A stretch of DNA of 64,000 nt from Capsicum annuum (Eukaryota; Streptophyta; Magnoliopsida; Solanales; Solanaceae), in the NCBI RefSeq assembly GCF_002878395.1, contig NC_061115.1:56883850-56947849 (forward strand). The letters are read 5' to 3'. Under the pieces are notes generated by a model. The model saw only the letters and a list, made by a program, of their open reading frames with translations. It ran no database searches and was not told where the DNA came from. This document shows positions 1-12,500 of the stretch, one piece after another. How positions within the stretch are numbered: position 1 is the stretch's first letter; each line of letters starts with the position of its first letter. The position numbers and the translations under genes are program-made.

Positions 1-38
<38 letters not shown>
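1..38. repeat. TA/GA dinucleotide microsatellite
   Basis: A run of TA units passes directly into a run of GA units at the left edge of the window. The true start lies outside the window. The sequence around it is AT-rich and non-coding. Confidence 0.9.
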
Positions 39-48
<10 letters not shown>

Positions 49-1326
49 TATTTTTATTTTTTTTAGTAATTTTTGTAGGGGAAATTGAGATAAAAATGTC
101 AAAAAAAAGAGAATAATGGCCAAATTAAATCACTTTTCTTATTTTCAGATTTATATGCATGTATAATATAAATATATGGATCGCTACATACCAAAAAGAT
201 ATTAAAAAAAAGAGCTAATGAATAAAAGAAAAATGAACACCTTCATTCTTTTCTTTTTCTATGCTCACCTCATAGAATTTTATGATTGATTAGAATTAAT
301 CAAAAGTTAAAAAATAATGTAACAAAAATACAAAAAATTAATGAAATAGAAAAAATCAATTGAATACATATATTGTTGAACATATTCTCTTATTATCATC
401 ATAGTGCCCTCCTTCTTCTCTAAAATTTTAGAATATGGAGCTTGCAGTCATCATCTTCCACAAATCAAATGCCAACTTTTTCATAACCTTGCACACACAT
501 CATAGAAAGAAATCACAAAAAGCAAAAAAGAGAGGATATATGAATTATTAGAGATAAAATAAAAAAAACAAAAAGAGCTAATGAATACATAATAATTGTC
601 ACCTGCTTTTATTTCTTTTTTTATGATCTATTTGTAGTAATTTGTGTTTGACAATTTACAAAGTATGAAACTAAAACTAGAAAAAAAAAATGAAATAGAA
701 ATTAAATACATACATCCTTACTTGATTTTTTTTTAACTATCCTCCTCTTCTAAGACTTTAAACATGAAACTTCTATTTCTTTCTCTATTTGTCTTTATCG
801 ATACTCTAGCTAATATAGGGTTGATTTTCTATAAAATCAAATGCAAATTTTTCATAATCTTATACATACATCATAAACATAATAAAATAAATCATAAATT
901 CAAAAAGTAAAAAGAGATGAAGAATAAAATGAAAATGATAAAGAGAAGAAAATGCTAGCTCAAAAATTCCGATTAGTTGAGTGAAAGTAATAGAGATGTT
1001 ACCCTTTTCAACTTTTTTCATATGCATTTTATACGCAACCTCAATAGATTTTTACATTTAATTTACATATGTTTTTAATATTCATAATGAATATTAATAG
1101 TGGTACATTAATAGGCATACTTGAAATGGTAAAATTTGAAAGAGTGGGATGATAATAACTATTCTTGTAATAGCATAATTGTGCAATAAATCTGGCTATA
1201 ACTTCATAAATTATTATTAATTTTTCAGCCCAAAAAAAAAAAAGAATTAAACTACCTAAAAAATAAGAAAAAAGATAAATTAAAATCTTCACCTTAGAGA
1301 GGTGCCACTTAGGCATATCTATTACT

Positions 1327-1328
<2 letters not shown>

Positions 1329-1357
<29 letters not shown>
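1329..1357. repeat. TA dinucleotide microsatellite
   Basis: About 14 uninterrupted TA units inside AT-rich intergenic DNA. Confidence 0.9.
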
Positions 1358-1359
<2 letters not shown>

Positions 1360-1712
1360 CTTATATATAAGCGGGAATGACCAAATTTGATCGTCCACAG
1401 CTTCATAGGACTAATCATATGCTTACACGTTGTAATTGACTTGTTACTGTATATTGCCTTTTTCGTCTTTTTTTGTCTTGGCCTTTATGTTTTGCCTTGT
1501 TGTTTTATTAATATATTGATAATTTTAATGGTTGCTTCTTAGGCTCCCACACCTCATCCCCACCCTCTTTGATTTTTGTTATAGTTAAATAAGAAATGAT
1601 TAGTAATATTACTGTAATATATTTTAATATTTGGAGAATAGCGTAATTTTTCAAGATCTTTTCTTTTTTATTTTATTACGGTTCGTATTATATGATGCTT
1701 TTAGTTTCGATA

Positions 1713-2267
1713 TACTTCATTGGTCTCAAAATAATTAGCATATAGTATAAATTTTACATAATTTTATAAGAAAAAAATTATTAAGGGGTGTAAATTTATT
1801 AATATGACTCAATTATCTATTTAATATTAATTACATGATCTTTTTCAATTAATATGGAAAGTCTTTATTTTTATGGACAAAGTTGAAAAAATAGTTAAAT
1901 ATTTCTTGATCTTTTAAACATGTCAACTATTTTCAGATAGTATTTTTTAGCAAAAATATCAATTATTTTAAAACGAAGAAGTAATTCGTAGCAGGTGATA
2001 CGCCTTTACAAGTAAACATATTTTTACTAAATTATCCTCAATAAATAGTAGTGTCAATTTAATATTCGGACCCTTTGTAAATAAAAGGTATTTTACAAAA
2101 TTATCCTAATTAAATAGTAATATCAATTTAATATGATTTTTTGATTATATTAAAATTATATATATAAATAAAAATAAAATTGAAAAAAAAATGTCCATAT
2201 CTTCCCTTGTTATAAAAAAAACAGCCATTTGAAAGCTAAAAATGCCAAATATGGACGGGAGGAAGTA
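1713..2267. mobile_element. Possible degenerate Stowaway/mariner-like MITE
   Basis: The right edge reads GGACGGGAGGAAGTA, close to the usual GGGACGGAGGGAGTA end of Stowaway elements. The left edge, TACTTCATTGGTCTCAAAAT, resembles the opposite end. Both edges begin or end with TA, the expected target. The ends are diverged and the interval is long for this class, so this may be two unrelated fragments. Confidence 0.3.
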
Positions 2268-2875
2268 AATTAAATTAGCATTGTCCTTTTGCATTTTGGT
2301 AAAACTAAGGTAAATTTATAGCTATATATTTTCTTTTTCAATTGATGCATTTATTAGATCTTATTTACATTTAAATGATTTAATATCATATGTTTCCCTC
2401 TATATTCTTTTTTACGGGTTTAGAAAAAATAATTTGTACTAAATATTTTTGATCACTTAATTAAATTTTTTTGAAATTAATAATATTTTTCTTAAATTTC
2501 ATATAAAGGCAAGCTTAACTCATCACATTTAACTAGTATAAATTCACGACATACAAAAATAATAAGTGAAAATTAATAATATCAAAGAAATATATTTCTC
2601 CATCTATATAGTTGCAAATATCACAATTTGTCATGTTAGTTTATATAATATTAAATTACTCGTTTCTCTTTGGAATTTGTTAATTTTTCGCTAAACTTGC
2701 TTTCTCATGATTTTTTTTCAAAAAAAAATGTATCAAATTATTTAACTAAGGAACATAATAATTAAGATACTTATCAAAAAATATGACAAAATGCAACTTC
2801 ATTAAATTAATTATGCAATAAAAATAACATAAATTACACTTATCTCATTCGATTAAAATTATATTATTTTAAGTT

Positions 2876-2910
2876 TGGGCCCGAGCTTAGCACGGATCCC
2901 GTGCAACTAG
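2876..2910 (+). mobile_element. Helitron-type 3' terminus
   Basis: A GCACGG-ATC-CCGTGC stem lies just before CTAG, followed by T and a TA repeat. Helitrons end in CTRR after a short hairpin and insert between A and T, so this fits a + strand 3' end. It resembles the better-defined end at 18470-18497, sharing a GGGCC...TAGCACGG core and CTAGT. I could not find the matching 5' end, which may be upstream of the window or decayed. Confidence 0.5.
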
Positions 2911-2959
2911 TATATATATATATATATTGATTGGTTGTTCCATTCATAGTGGTACTATT

Positions 2960-3295
2960 TATGCTGTTAAGATGTTTAAAATTATCATTTATTATTATTC
3001 TTAAATTTAATAATTTAAAATTAATTAAAATTTTAATTATTATTAAGTCTTTTCTTTTTTGAATTATATTGAAACTCCTATGTAGCATTTAAAATCAACT
3101 AATCAAGTAAAAAAATTTCTTTCTGAATGCTGTTTCAAATTGTTATTTACTATTTTTTTAGAATTTAATAATTTAAAATCAATTAAAATTTTAATTATTA
3201 TTAAATTTTTTCTTATTTAAATTATGTTGAAACTTCTAATATATAGCAATTTAAAATCAATTAATCAAGTAAAAATTTTCTTTCTAAATATTATT
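2960..3295. repeat. Tandem duplication with a period of about 158 bp in the upstream region
   Basis: The motif AATTTAATAATTTAAAA occurs at 3004 and again at 3162. Both copies continue through similar sequence ending in a TCAATTAATCAAGTAAAAA-like phrase, giving two diverged copies of one AT-rich unit. The repeat ends about 50 bp before the proposed TATA box of the E1-alpha gene. Confidence 0.75.
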
Positions 3296-3343
3296 AAAAA
3301 TGATCAACGTCTTTAGTTAAAATTTATTCTAAACTAGTACTAG

Positions 3344-3353
3344 TATATATAAA
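3344..3353 (+). promoter_or_regulatory. Candidate TATA box of the E1-alpha gene
   Basis: TATATATAAA lies about 220 bp before the start codon. It is followed by a pyrimidine-rich stretch (about 3430-3560) typical of a plant 5' leader. Transcription starting about 30 bp downstream would give a leader of roughly 190 nt. The region is AT-rich, so chance TATA matches are expected. Confidence 0.45.
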
Positions 3354-3570
3354 TGTGTGTATGTTATTACCTTCATGTTATGGATAATTAATTAATTGAT
3401 GTAGAAATTTAAAAACAAGTTAAAATAAAAACTTCAATTCTTTCCCGGCTACTGCGATTCTCTACTTTACATTTTCCGTTTTCCTCAGCAGTCAGCAGTG
3501 CCTTTTCACCACTTCTTGAGCTACAAAATCAACATATCTCATCCCACAGTCAAGGGATTCAACGATCAAG

Positions 3571-6500
3571 ATGGCTTTATCCACAAATCGGACGGTTAAT
3601 CAACTTCTAAAGCCTTTAACCGCCGCCATCTCCGCTACCCGCTGCCTATCATCCGACTCCACCTCCATCATCACCGTCGAAAGCAGCCTCCCTTTCACCT
3701 CCCACAAGATCGATCCTCCATCACGCGCCGTCGAAACCAGCCCTAATGAACTCATGACTTTCTTCAAAGACATGGCGGAGATGCGGCGTATGGAGATCGC
3801 CGCAGATTCACTGTACAAAGCGAAACTCATCCGCGGATTCTGCCATCTCTATGACGGACAAGAAGCGGTTGCAGTAGGGATGGAAGCTGCAATTACAAAA
3901 AAGGATTGTATCATTACGGCTTATCGAGATCACTGTATATACCTTGCCCGTGGTGGAGGGTTATACGAGTCATTTGCGGAGCTAATGGGGAGAAAAGATG
4001 GTTGTTCTAAAGGGAAAGGAGGTTCTATGCATTTCTATAAGAAGGAGAGTGGATTTTATGGAGGTCATGGAATTGTAGGTGCTCAAGTTCCTCTAGGTAT
4101 TGGACTTTCTTTTGCGCAGAAATATTCCAAAGAAGAGCATGTTACTTTTGCTATGTATGGTGATGGCGCTGCTAATCAAGGACAGTTGTTTGAAGGTTTG
4201 AATATGGCTGCTTTATGGGATTTGCCTGCTATTCTAGTCTGCGAAAATAATCACTGTAAGAATTATAGTACTGTGTTTGCTTTATATTGTAATGAATTTG
4301 TTGACATTACGTGGTGCAAGTAAGTAGTACAATAACATTTGCTGTTCATGAAAGAAAAAAATATTGGTTCCTTATATAAGTTAATGCAAAGAAATTGTGG
4401 CTAAGCGCTTAGGATTATGCGTGTTTGATTTTGTTGATGCAGATGGAATGGGGACAGCAGAATGGAGGGCTGCAAAGAGTCCAGCCTATTACAAAAGAGG
4501 GGATTATGTTCCTGGTTTAAAGGTGACAGTAACATCTTGCAAATCCGTTGTTACGACGTTTTTACTTTTATCTATTAAGTAAGTATCAGAGAAAACATTT
4601 TGCATCAGATATCTAGAATGATCAACATCTCTTCAATTTGAATTCTGGAATATATGCTGTTAGATGAGAATTTAAAATGTTGCGTTTGCAAATGTAGTTT
4701 TTGATTTTATCTTAAAGATAATATGGTGTAGAAAGAGTACCAGTGTTATCATCGTTTTACCATTAATAGTAATGTCAACATGGCAACTATTTAGCTCTAT
4801 AGTTGTTTTATTGTGAATATATTCATAATAATACATGTATATAACCTGATTATATATCCTCATTAGGTTATCAGTTCAGCAAGATGCTTTAGAACTCTAG
4901 GGAAAAAATCTGGAGTTTTCTCACACCTCAACTAATCTTCTCGGTGCTTGTTACCTCCTACCTACACAATTACCTGGTGACATTGTTCACCCCAATCTTA
5001 GATAGATAGAAAGAAATCATCTAGTATTTTCTTTCCTCTATTGAGATTTGAACCTTCTCTCTCATGGCCCATTCAACTTCATTGACGGTTAATCCACACC
5101 CTTGGGTGCTTAAAGATTGTGAAATTCATAGAGTAACAAATATCTTAAAACTCGCACCCAAGGGTGTGTGGTCTAGTGGTTCAGTGAAGTTGGGTTGAGC
5201 ACCATGGGGTTTTAGGTTCAATTCTCAATAGCGACAAACACTAGGTGATTTCTTCCCATTTGTTCTAGCCTTGATGGACAGAGTTACTTGGTACTTGATG
5301 CTAGTGGGAGGTGGCAGGTATCCCGTGGAATTAGTCGAGGTGCGCGCAAGCTGGTCCGGACACCACGTTTTTTTGTTCTTTTAAAATATTTTAAAACTCA
5401 TGAATAACAACTTTAACACTATAATTCTTATGCAAATTTCAGCTGTTACATTTCCATGGATAAGTGTCATTTTATATTTGCATGTTTTAGCTAAGATGCC
5501 CTAGATGCTGGAGATATAATTGGGGTCTTTGTTTAAAGAGTCAGCAGTTGGGAAAAATAAGGCTGCAAACGCTAAATGAATGTAAAATTGGTGAAGAATC
5601 AATGTGAGGAAAACTAATTTAAAGAACCTGCATTGAATAAGGGCCTGTTCGGATTGACTTATTTTTGGTACTTTTTAGTACTTTTGTAGTGTTTGGGTAA
5701 GAATAAAAAGTGCTTTTAAGCGCTTGTTTTTAAGCTAAAATAACAAAAATAAGTCAAAGTCCATAAGTTAAAAATCCTAACTTATGGCTTTTGGCTTATA
5801 AGCCATAAGCTATGAGCCCATCCAAACAGGTATAAACTAAAAACTATTCTTCTCTTATGTGTTTATTGGGTTTGTGGATGTCTCGCAAGGCATACATCCC
5901 TTTAGGGTCAAAAGGGGTTTGCATCTTTTCGTTATTTGATGGACAAGCAAGAGACCACTTTCACTTGTGTTTATACTACAGTGTTTCTTATTTCTTGTTT
6001 GTCTCACAAAAATAGGTACTCTTTGCCACCCACATCTCCAACATAGAAGGAAGAAAGTAAAAAAAAAGAAAAGAAAAAACTTTCTCCTACTGCCAAGATA
6101 GATCCGATGAGGCCATTCTAAGTGAGAATCGGTACATAAGTTTCTGAAAAGAATGTAAGAGTATGCTAACAATTTTCTTTATTTTATGTTTCAAAATAGG
6201 TGGATGGTATGGATGCCCTTGCTGTAAAACAAGCATGCAAATTTGCCAAGGAACATGCCCTCAAGAATGGACCAATTGTAAGTACATAACATGAAATAAT
6301 TCCAGGATTTATATGCAGTTGTGTTTCACACGTTCTTTGGTGATAATGTCACATGTAGGTATACAGTATGATGTGGAAAGATGTTTTAAATTCTAGATAT
6401 TAGATACTCTTGGGTCTTCATAGATATTTCCAGAGAGCTAACTGATTAGATAGGTTTGAGGCAAGTAATATGAGAAAAGTGGCTTGGAATAAGAAGAAAT

Positions 6501-9500
6501 AACACAAGATGCTAGACATTTCTGTCACATGGCCTTACAGTTGTGATATAATCTTCTTTTACATAATTATAGTTTCTTGACATGATACTATTCTTCATTT
6601 TCCGATTCTTTGTTGGCCATTGTGTTTCATGGTCATAGAGCCCCCTCTTTAGGAGCACAAGAAAGTCTATCCGCTTGCCAGGGATAATTCTTTTCTCTTT
6701 GCTCTGCTTTCCTCTTCAAGAGAAGTTTTTGAAGAAATGTGTTTCACTATATTTGTGCTAGTACTCCTTTTAATAATGAAAGGAGGAAAGTGGCTGGATG
6801 ATGTGAATGAGATGCTAGACCTTTCAAATCAGCTGGCTTAACAGTCATTTTATCTTCTTCATTTACATAAAACATTCTAGTGTCTTGACATGATGCTATT
6901 CTGTATTTTATGGTTGGGAAAATGCATGAGATGTGCCCCAAAGTAGGCTGTTTTTGCCTCAACGAGCATTAACTATGCTGTGGTCCTATTACCCCTGTTC
7001 TACCTTGAACCGACATCAGTACCTCCTTATAATGCTGGATGAAGCAAAGAGATTAAAAAAGAGGGGTAAATTTTGGATACATAACATAAACCTACACCTT
7101 AACTTACCGTATTTACTCAAAATCCCATTCCTACAAAGTAATTACAATAATACCAACTTTCACTCTCTCTCTCTGAAAAAACCAATGCATAACGCTACCC
7201 CTCCATGACAAATGTCATACTCTCTTCCTTCTTCTTCCTATTAAAATCCTCACTTTTCCTCTTCTTCCCAGATCTTCAAACTTTCCAATTTCCAACCCTA
7301 GATCTCTCTTTCCCTCTTATCTCATTCAAATAATGAGCCAATATTCATCCACCCATTGTGGTGGTGTGTCGAAACACTGCCACCGTACCCCACCACCTAA
7401 CCACAACCGCTCAACCTCCAATAATTTTGACTTTTTCTCCCTCATGAATTCAGATGAAGACCAGTCAACAATAGGAATTCAGAGATTCGTCAATGGTGTA
7501 AGATACCAAGTTGGGGTCTGTTTGGTGGCTCGCCGGTCAGGGTTTACTTACAGTGGTGGCCTGAGACAGAGACAAAGGGAGTTGGTGGTGGAGTACGGAG
7601 GGAGTTCGGAGATTCGTCAATGGAGGTTGAAGATGATGATGTTAATAGAGATACATAAGAATGATGTATCTATTAAGGGAGTTCGGAGATACATGAGAAT
7701 GATGTATCTAATTGAAAAGGACAAAAAGTTATGTATCTTACTGAATATTAGGTTACAGATACGTAAGAAAGATGTCTTAAGTTGAACATCCGACAAAAAT
7801 CATGTATTGGAATGCTTTTTGTGCAACTGATACATAAGACTTATGTATCTGAATGCATCTCTGTAACACATAACTGTTACAAGAGTTATGTATCGGTACT
7901 TATGTATCAGTTGATTAGTTCGATACTTATGTATCAGATTGTGATGTATCGGTGCCTGGCTTTATGTATCGCGAGAATCCAAAATCCGCATTTTTTTTTG
8001 GGCAAATATGAAAACAATCAGGATGGATTGTAATTAGGTACTAAACAGTCGAGAATTTGCCCTTAAATTTTATCATTTCAGGATTTCTTTCATTTTAATT
8101 TTTTACATTTTGTAATTCCTTTTTTTCTTTCTAATCATTTATTGTCTTTCAATGCTCATATCCACATTAGAAAATGCCTCTGACCACCTGAAAATCAATA
8201 GCCTTAACAGACGAAAGACCCATCTCCACACCTTGAACCACTATTAAGACACCAGCTTCTTCAACTTTCATCAATCCACTGTCCGCACTTACCAAGACGA
8301 CGAACAGAAATGTAATGATTTTAATCATCAAGGTTTACCATTTGGGGTTCCATTTGTTGTTACGAATTTTCACTCTAAGCTTAGAAGATCTTGCTGATGA
8401 TTTGGCGGCTTTCTTTTCTTTTGCATTTATATAGTTGGCGTTGATCACTCACGGGGTTTTGGCCAGTGGTAGATCTGTGGCAGAGCAGTGGTTATTGTGA
8501 AGCAAGAAGATAACAATAGGTGATTCTTGTAAATGGTTAGAAAGAAATTATCGAGGACACTCACAACTTGCTATGGTCACATTTCGACCACAACCCAATT
8601 TGACAATATCACAAGTCAATCGAAGCAATACGGAGACTTCCCCAAGTCTATCCCTTTTTTTCACTTGGAACAACTTTAGTAACGTTCACGTTTCTTTCTA
8701 GTTTCCCTTCTGAAATTCCTTCTTGAATTTCCCGCACATTTTTAACAATTGACAACTTTGGCCTTTGCCAGCACATAACACTGGGTGTCTAAAGTATTTG
8801 AAACTTTTCGGGCTTAAGACAATTCTGATCCTAATGAGCAGTTGACATCCCTAATTACTTAGGACATTTACATTTCAAATTCAAAGGCTACAAGGATAAT
8901 GCCACATGGGTACAAGCAGTCACAAACAAAAGAAACCACCAACTACCTTGCATGTGTGTATGTGCTACCTGTCTGATGTGCATCCAAGGATTTCTCGGCA
9001 ATAAGTTTTGGCGCCTTGATGCTGCCTCTCACCAATGCCATAGTTGCCGCTCTTGAATTTTCTGCACACCCACTGCCATTACGAGTAGGTGTCTCTTGCA
9101 CATGCCTTGATCGAGTTTCAACCTTGTTGGGCCAGCTCTTGTTTTAGCCATGCTATTCCTTAGCTTTGTCTCTAGTTTGCCTTCTCTTCGATTTCTTTAG
9201 CCTTTGCATTAACCTGCCTGGATTTGCTACAGCATAGCCCGACCTTGGCACGTGGCGCACACTAGAGTGCCCATGTAAATGCTGCTCGGCGCACACCATT
9301 TTCCCACATGCTGATTTCACCGGGAAATAGGCCAATGACCATGTCATCATGAAAAATCCTCGACACGCCCGATGTCAAAGAGTCAAGCCCTTAACAGTAA
9401 CCATATGCACTTTTTATTGGCTTAAGTGTGCTGTGTGCACAACGCTATTTGACCCGACAACACATGAAATGCAATTGCTTTTTAGCACGTTGGTTTATTT

Positions 9501-12500
9501 GAATTTGACTCAACCATTAAAAATACTGGAATTTACTTGTTTACCCTTAAATTGCATACCAATCTATTCATTCCACTAACATTGACCTAGCTCCTCCCTC
9601 GGCTAAATAAATATCGTCAAGGACTCATCTCTCTCCAGTCTCCACAGATACAGTGCATCATTCACTACCATGAAAATATTAAAACCTATCAGAAGTAGAA
9701 TGAACAAATTTCCATTTGTTCTCAATAATTAGGAAAAAGAAAGAGGGGGGGGGAGCCTTGGAGTAACTGGTAAAGTTGTTGCCATGTAACCTTGGAGGTC
9801 ACGGGTTCAAGTTGTGGAAACAGCCTCTCTTGTAGAAATTCAAGGTAAGTGTGCATACAATAGACCCATGTGGTTCGGCCCTTCGTTAGACCCTGTGCAT
9901 AGCATGAACTTTAGTGCACCGGGCTGCCCTTTTTAATTTTGGAAAAAAGGGCGACAAGACCAAGCCAGTAAGTTTAGACTACAACTGAACCACATATAAG
10001 TAAAAGAAATAGGTTTGAGCATTAAATTCAGGCGTTACACGGTGTAAATTCCACTTTGTGGGAATACATTGGGTTTGTTGTTGTTGTTGTTGTTACACTG
10101 TGTAAATTGGTTAATATAGGGACTCATATTAGCAAGCAGAGTGCTCAAATTATATCGATGATACACCATTTCACAATATCTGCAGCTTTGCCTAATTGAT
10201 CTAGACCTATACAATAGTTTCTTTCCTATAGGAACACGAGGAATTAAAGCTTCCACATTAAAATCACTAGAGACCGCGAGTTCTGATCTGATTCCAGCTA
10301 TAACGGTCGCAGGAAATTTGGGGAATTTGAGGGTAAACGTTGAACGGTTTTTTTCTTTTGAAAACTGAAAACTACAAAAGGTGAAATTTTCAAAGACTAT
10401 TGGTTTTATTCTATAGAAAAGCTGGAAGATGGAACTGTTGAAGGTGAGAAGACGGATGAAAGCAGCCGCGGTGGAAGGTTCCATGTGAGCTTTTGAAGTT
10501 CTGTGATTTCAGTTTTGTCCTGTGTGGACCTTCATTGTTGATTCTACTATGATGGGCTTTAATTTACTATTTGGATTTGTTGATGGTGGCATGAAGAAGA
10601 CCAGGGGTTTGGACCTTGTCTTTGTTTTTTGTTGCTGCATTATTTTGTTGTGTTAATTCATTTTTTCTTGTGATACATGTCAAATTTTCATTTGTTGACA
10701 CGTCAGAAAATGATTGTATTTCATGCGCGAGGTCTGCCAGATTCTGGTCTTCACGAGACAGACTTATGCAAATAAGAGGCATCTACATGGTCACCAGGAT
10801 AGGTGTCTAACTAGCAGTTGGTGGGTTACGTTAAGAGCTATCCGTGTACTTTGTTGAATTTTTATTTCATTGTTTGTTGAAGTTGTTGAAAATTCATTTT
10901 GTTTTCCCAATTTATTGATTTCATTCCTTCTGTATCATGTCAATTTGATGTTTGCCCTTTTTTTTTGGTTCAGATTCTTGAAATGGACACCTATAGGTAC
11001 CATGGTCACTCGATGTCTGATCCTGGAAGCACATACCGTACACGTGATGAGATTAGTGGTGTTCGACAGGTAAATATATTCTTTAGAACTTTCTGACGTA
11101 TCTGAACATGCAGATGACTCATGAAGTGTCCTGATAAAGTTATATTTCAACTTTACAGGAACGTGATCCTATTGAAAGAATTAGGAAACTCATATTAGCC
11201 CATGATGTGGCCACTGAGAAGGAGCTGAAGGTAAGTTTTACTGTCATAATGAAGTTCGAAATCTGGAAAACCATATGTCCAACAATAGATGATTATGTGG
11301 CTTTTGACCTATAAAATGTGCTAAACTATCTTTTTCCTATTTATTCTCCTGCCCAGGATATCGAGAAAGAAAAGAGGAAAGTGGTAGATGAAGCCATTGC
11401 TAAAGCAAAGGTGAGAAGAATGATACCATATTTTTTCTAATTCGTCATGATACTAGAATAGTAGGGAATTGTTTTAAAGCATAATGGCCGATTACTGATT
11501 GCTCAAATTTATTTTCAGGAGAGTCCCATGCCTGATCCTTCTGATCTGTTCACTAATGTATATGTGAAAGGGTTTGGAGTTGAGGTGCACAGTTGTTTTC
11601 ACTTTTCATCCAGCATTTTACCTCTTTATTATATTGTACTAATAGAATATACCTCCAACAGTTTATGATGGTGGACTATCCAATGCATTGTATATATTTG
11701 CTATTCTGAAGTTAAATCCTATTAAATTTCAGTAGTAGTTTTGGTGACAGCAATGTTAACATGATCTTCTCCTGTCTAAGAGTGCCCGGCAAAGTTTGCT
11801 AGGCCTGAGCTGTTATCTGTCAATTTTATATGGGCGGGTGTTCGTTGTGATCAAATATTATTATCGCTTTGCAAGGAAAGATTACTTCCTAAGCTGTATG
11901 GGGAACTGGAATGCCTATTGGACTAAGTAGACTAGTCATTGCTATTGGCTATTCCTTCTAATTGACCATCAGTTGAGAAGGGTATAGAGGTTCTTGTTAA
12001 CCGTGGTTGCATGTTTGTAGCTTTGATTATTTCTTGATTACTAATTCCGTATAGTGATACAGTCATATGGAGGCGGTTATTTTATCTTCCCTTTGATTGT
12101 GCCTGTTTTAGGCTGAACCTTTGTTTGGTGCTTGCTCGTATCACGGATAGGACGTGTGATCGGAATAAGCATTAGGAGAAGTTGGAACGCTGAGTGCTTA
12201 GCATTAAACAAAACTTATTTAATGAAAGAGATGAGTTACTGTTATTAACAGTGATTACTCTGTGCCAAAACTATAGAGGATGCAAAGCCTGGTTTATATC
12301 TTCTCATGGATGAAATTGTGCAACTTCGATGAATTGTTCAACGAGGTTTTAGCAACCAACAACCTCAAGCTTGGTCCTCAATATGTGATTTAGATCGTGT
12401 GAGAATAATATTGGTTATGGTATATTTTAGTGGTGGACTGAACTCAAGGAGAAAGGTTTTAGCCATGGTAAACACAGTTATTGGTCCTCAAGTAGAGGAG

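Larger units (their letters stand above)
39..3343. other. AT-rich intergenic region upstream of the E1-alpha gene
   Basis: No convincing gene is seen on either strand. The few open frames are low-complexity translations of AT-rich DNA. The stretch holds a second TA microsatellite, a possible Stowaway-like element, a Helitron-type 3' end and a tandem duplication, each listed separately. The remainder shows nothing I can assign. Confidence 0.7.
6278..10973 (+). other. Intron 3 of the E1-alpha gene, with mobile-element relics
   Basis: A 4.7-kb GT-AG intron, far longer than introns 4-6 (89-126 bp). It holds a diverged duplication (6471-6615 and 6780-6917), a GATACAT-rich segment, a relatively GC-rich relic (8980-9360), an Au-type SINE and a truncated TS SINE. 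Open frames inside it, such as 7333-7785 (+) and 10035-10484 (-), are not recognised as genes; the second ends inside the SINE tail. Stretches 8070-8980 and 10110-10970 show nothing I can assign. Confidence 0.8.

Noticed and set aside
1041..1418. 125-codon minus-strand open frame
   Set aside because: It is largely a translation of a TA microsatellite and AT-rich DNA (Ile/Tyr runs), with no domain or promoter context.
3600..3830. 76-codon minus-strand open frame
   Set aside because: Antisense shadow of exon 1 of the E1-alpha gene.
4256..4323. Reading exon 1 on into [10 protein letters not shown] to a stop at 4321
   Set aside because: This is intron read-through. A GTAAG donor at 4256 and the next exon at 4443 restore the conserved E1-alpha sequence.
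7333..7785. 150-codon + strand open frame in intron 3
   Set aside because: It crosses the GATACAT repeat cluster and shows no domain. Treated as part of a candidate mobile element.
10035..10484. 149-codon minus-strand open frame in intron 3
   Set aside because: Its last part, including an Asn run, is the complement of the GTT tail of a truncated SINE. The rest has no recognised domain. I considered a small mitochondrial protein, but no motif supports it.
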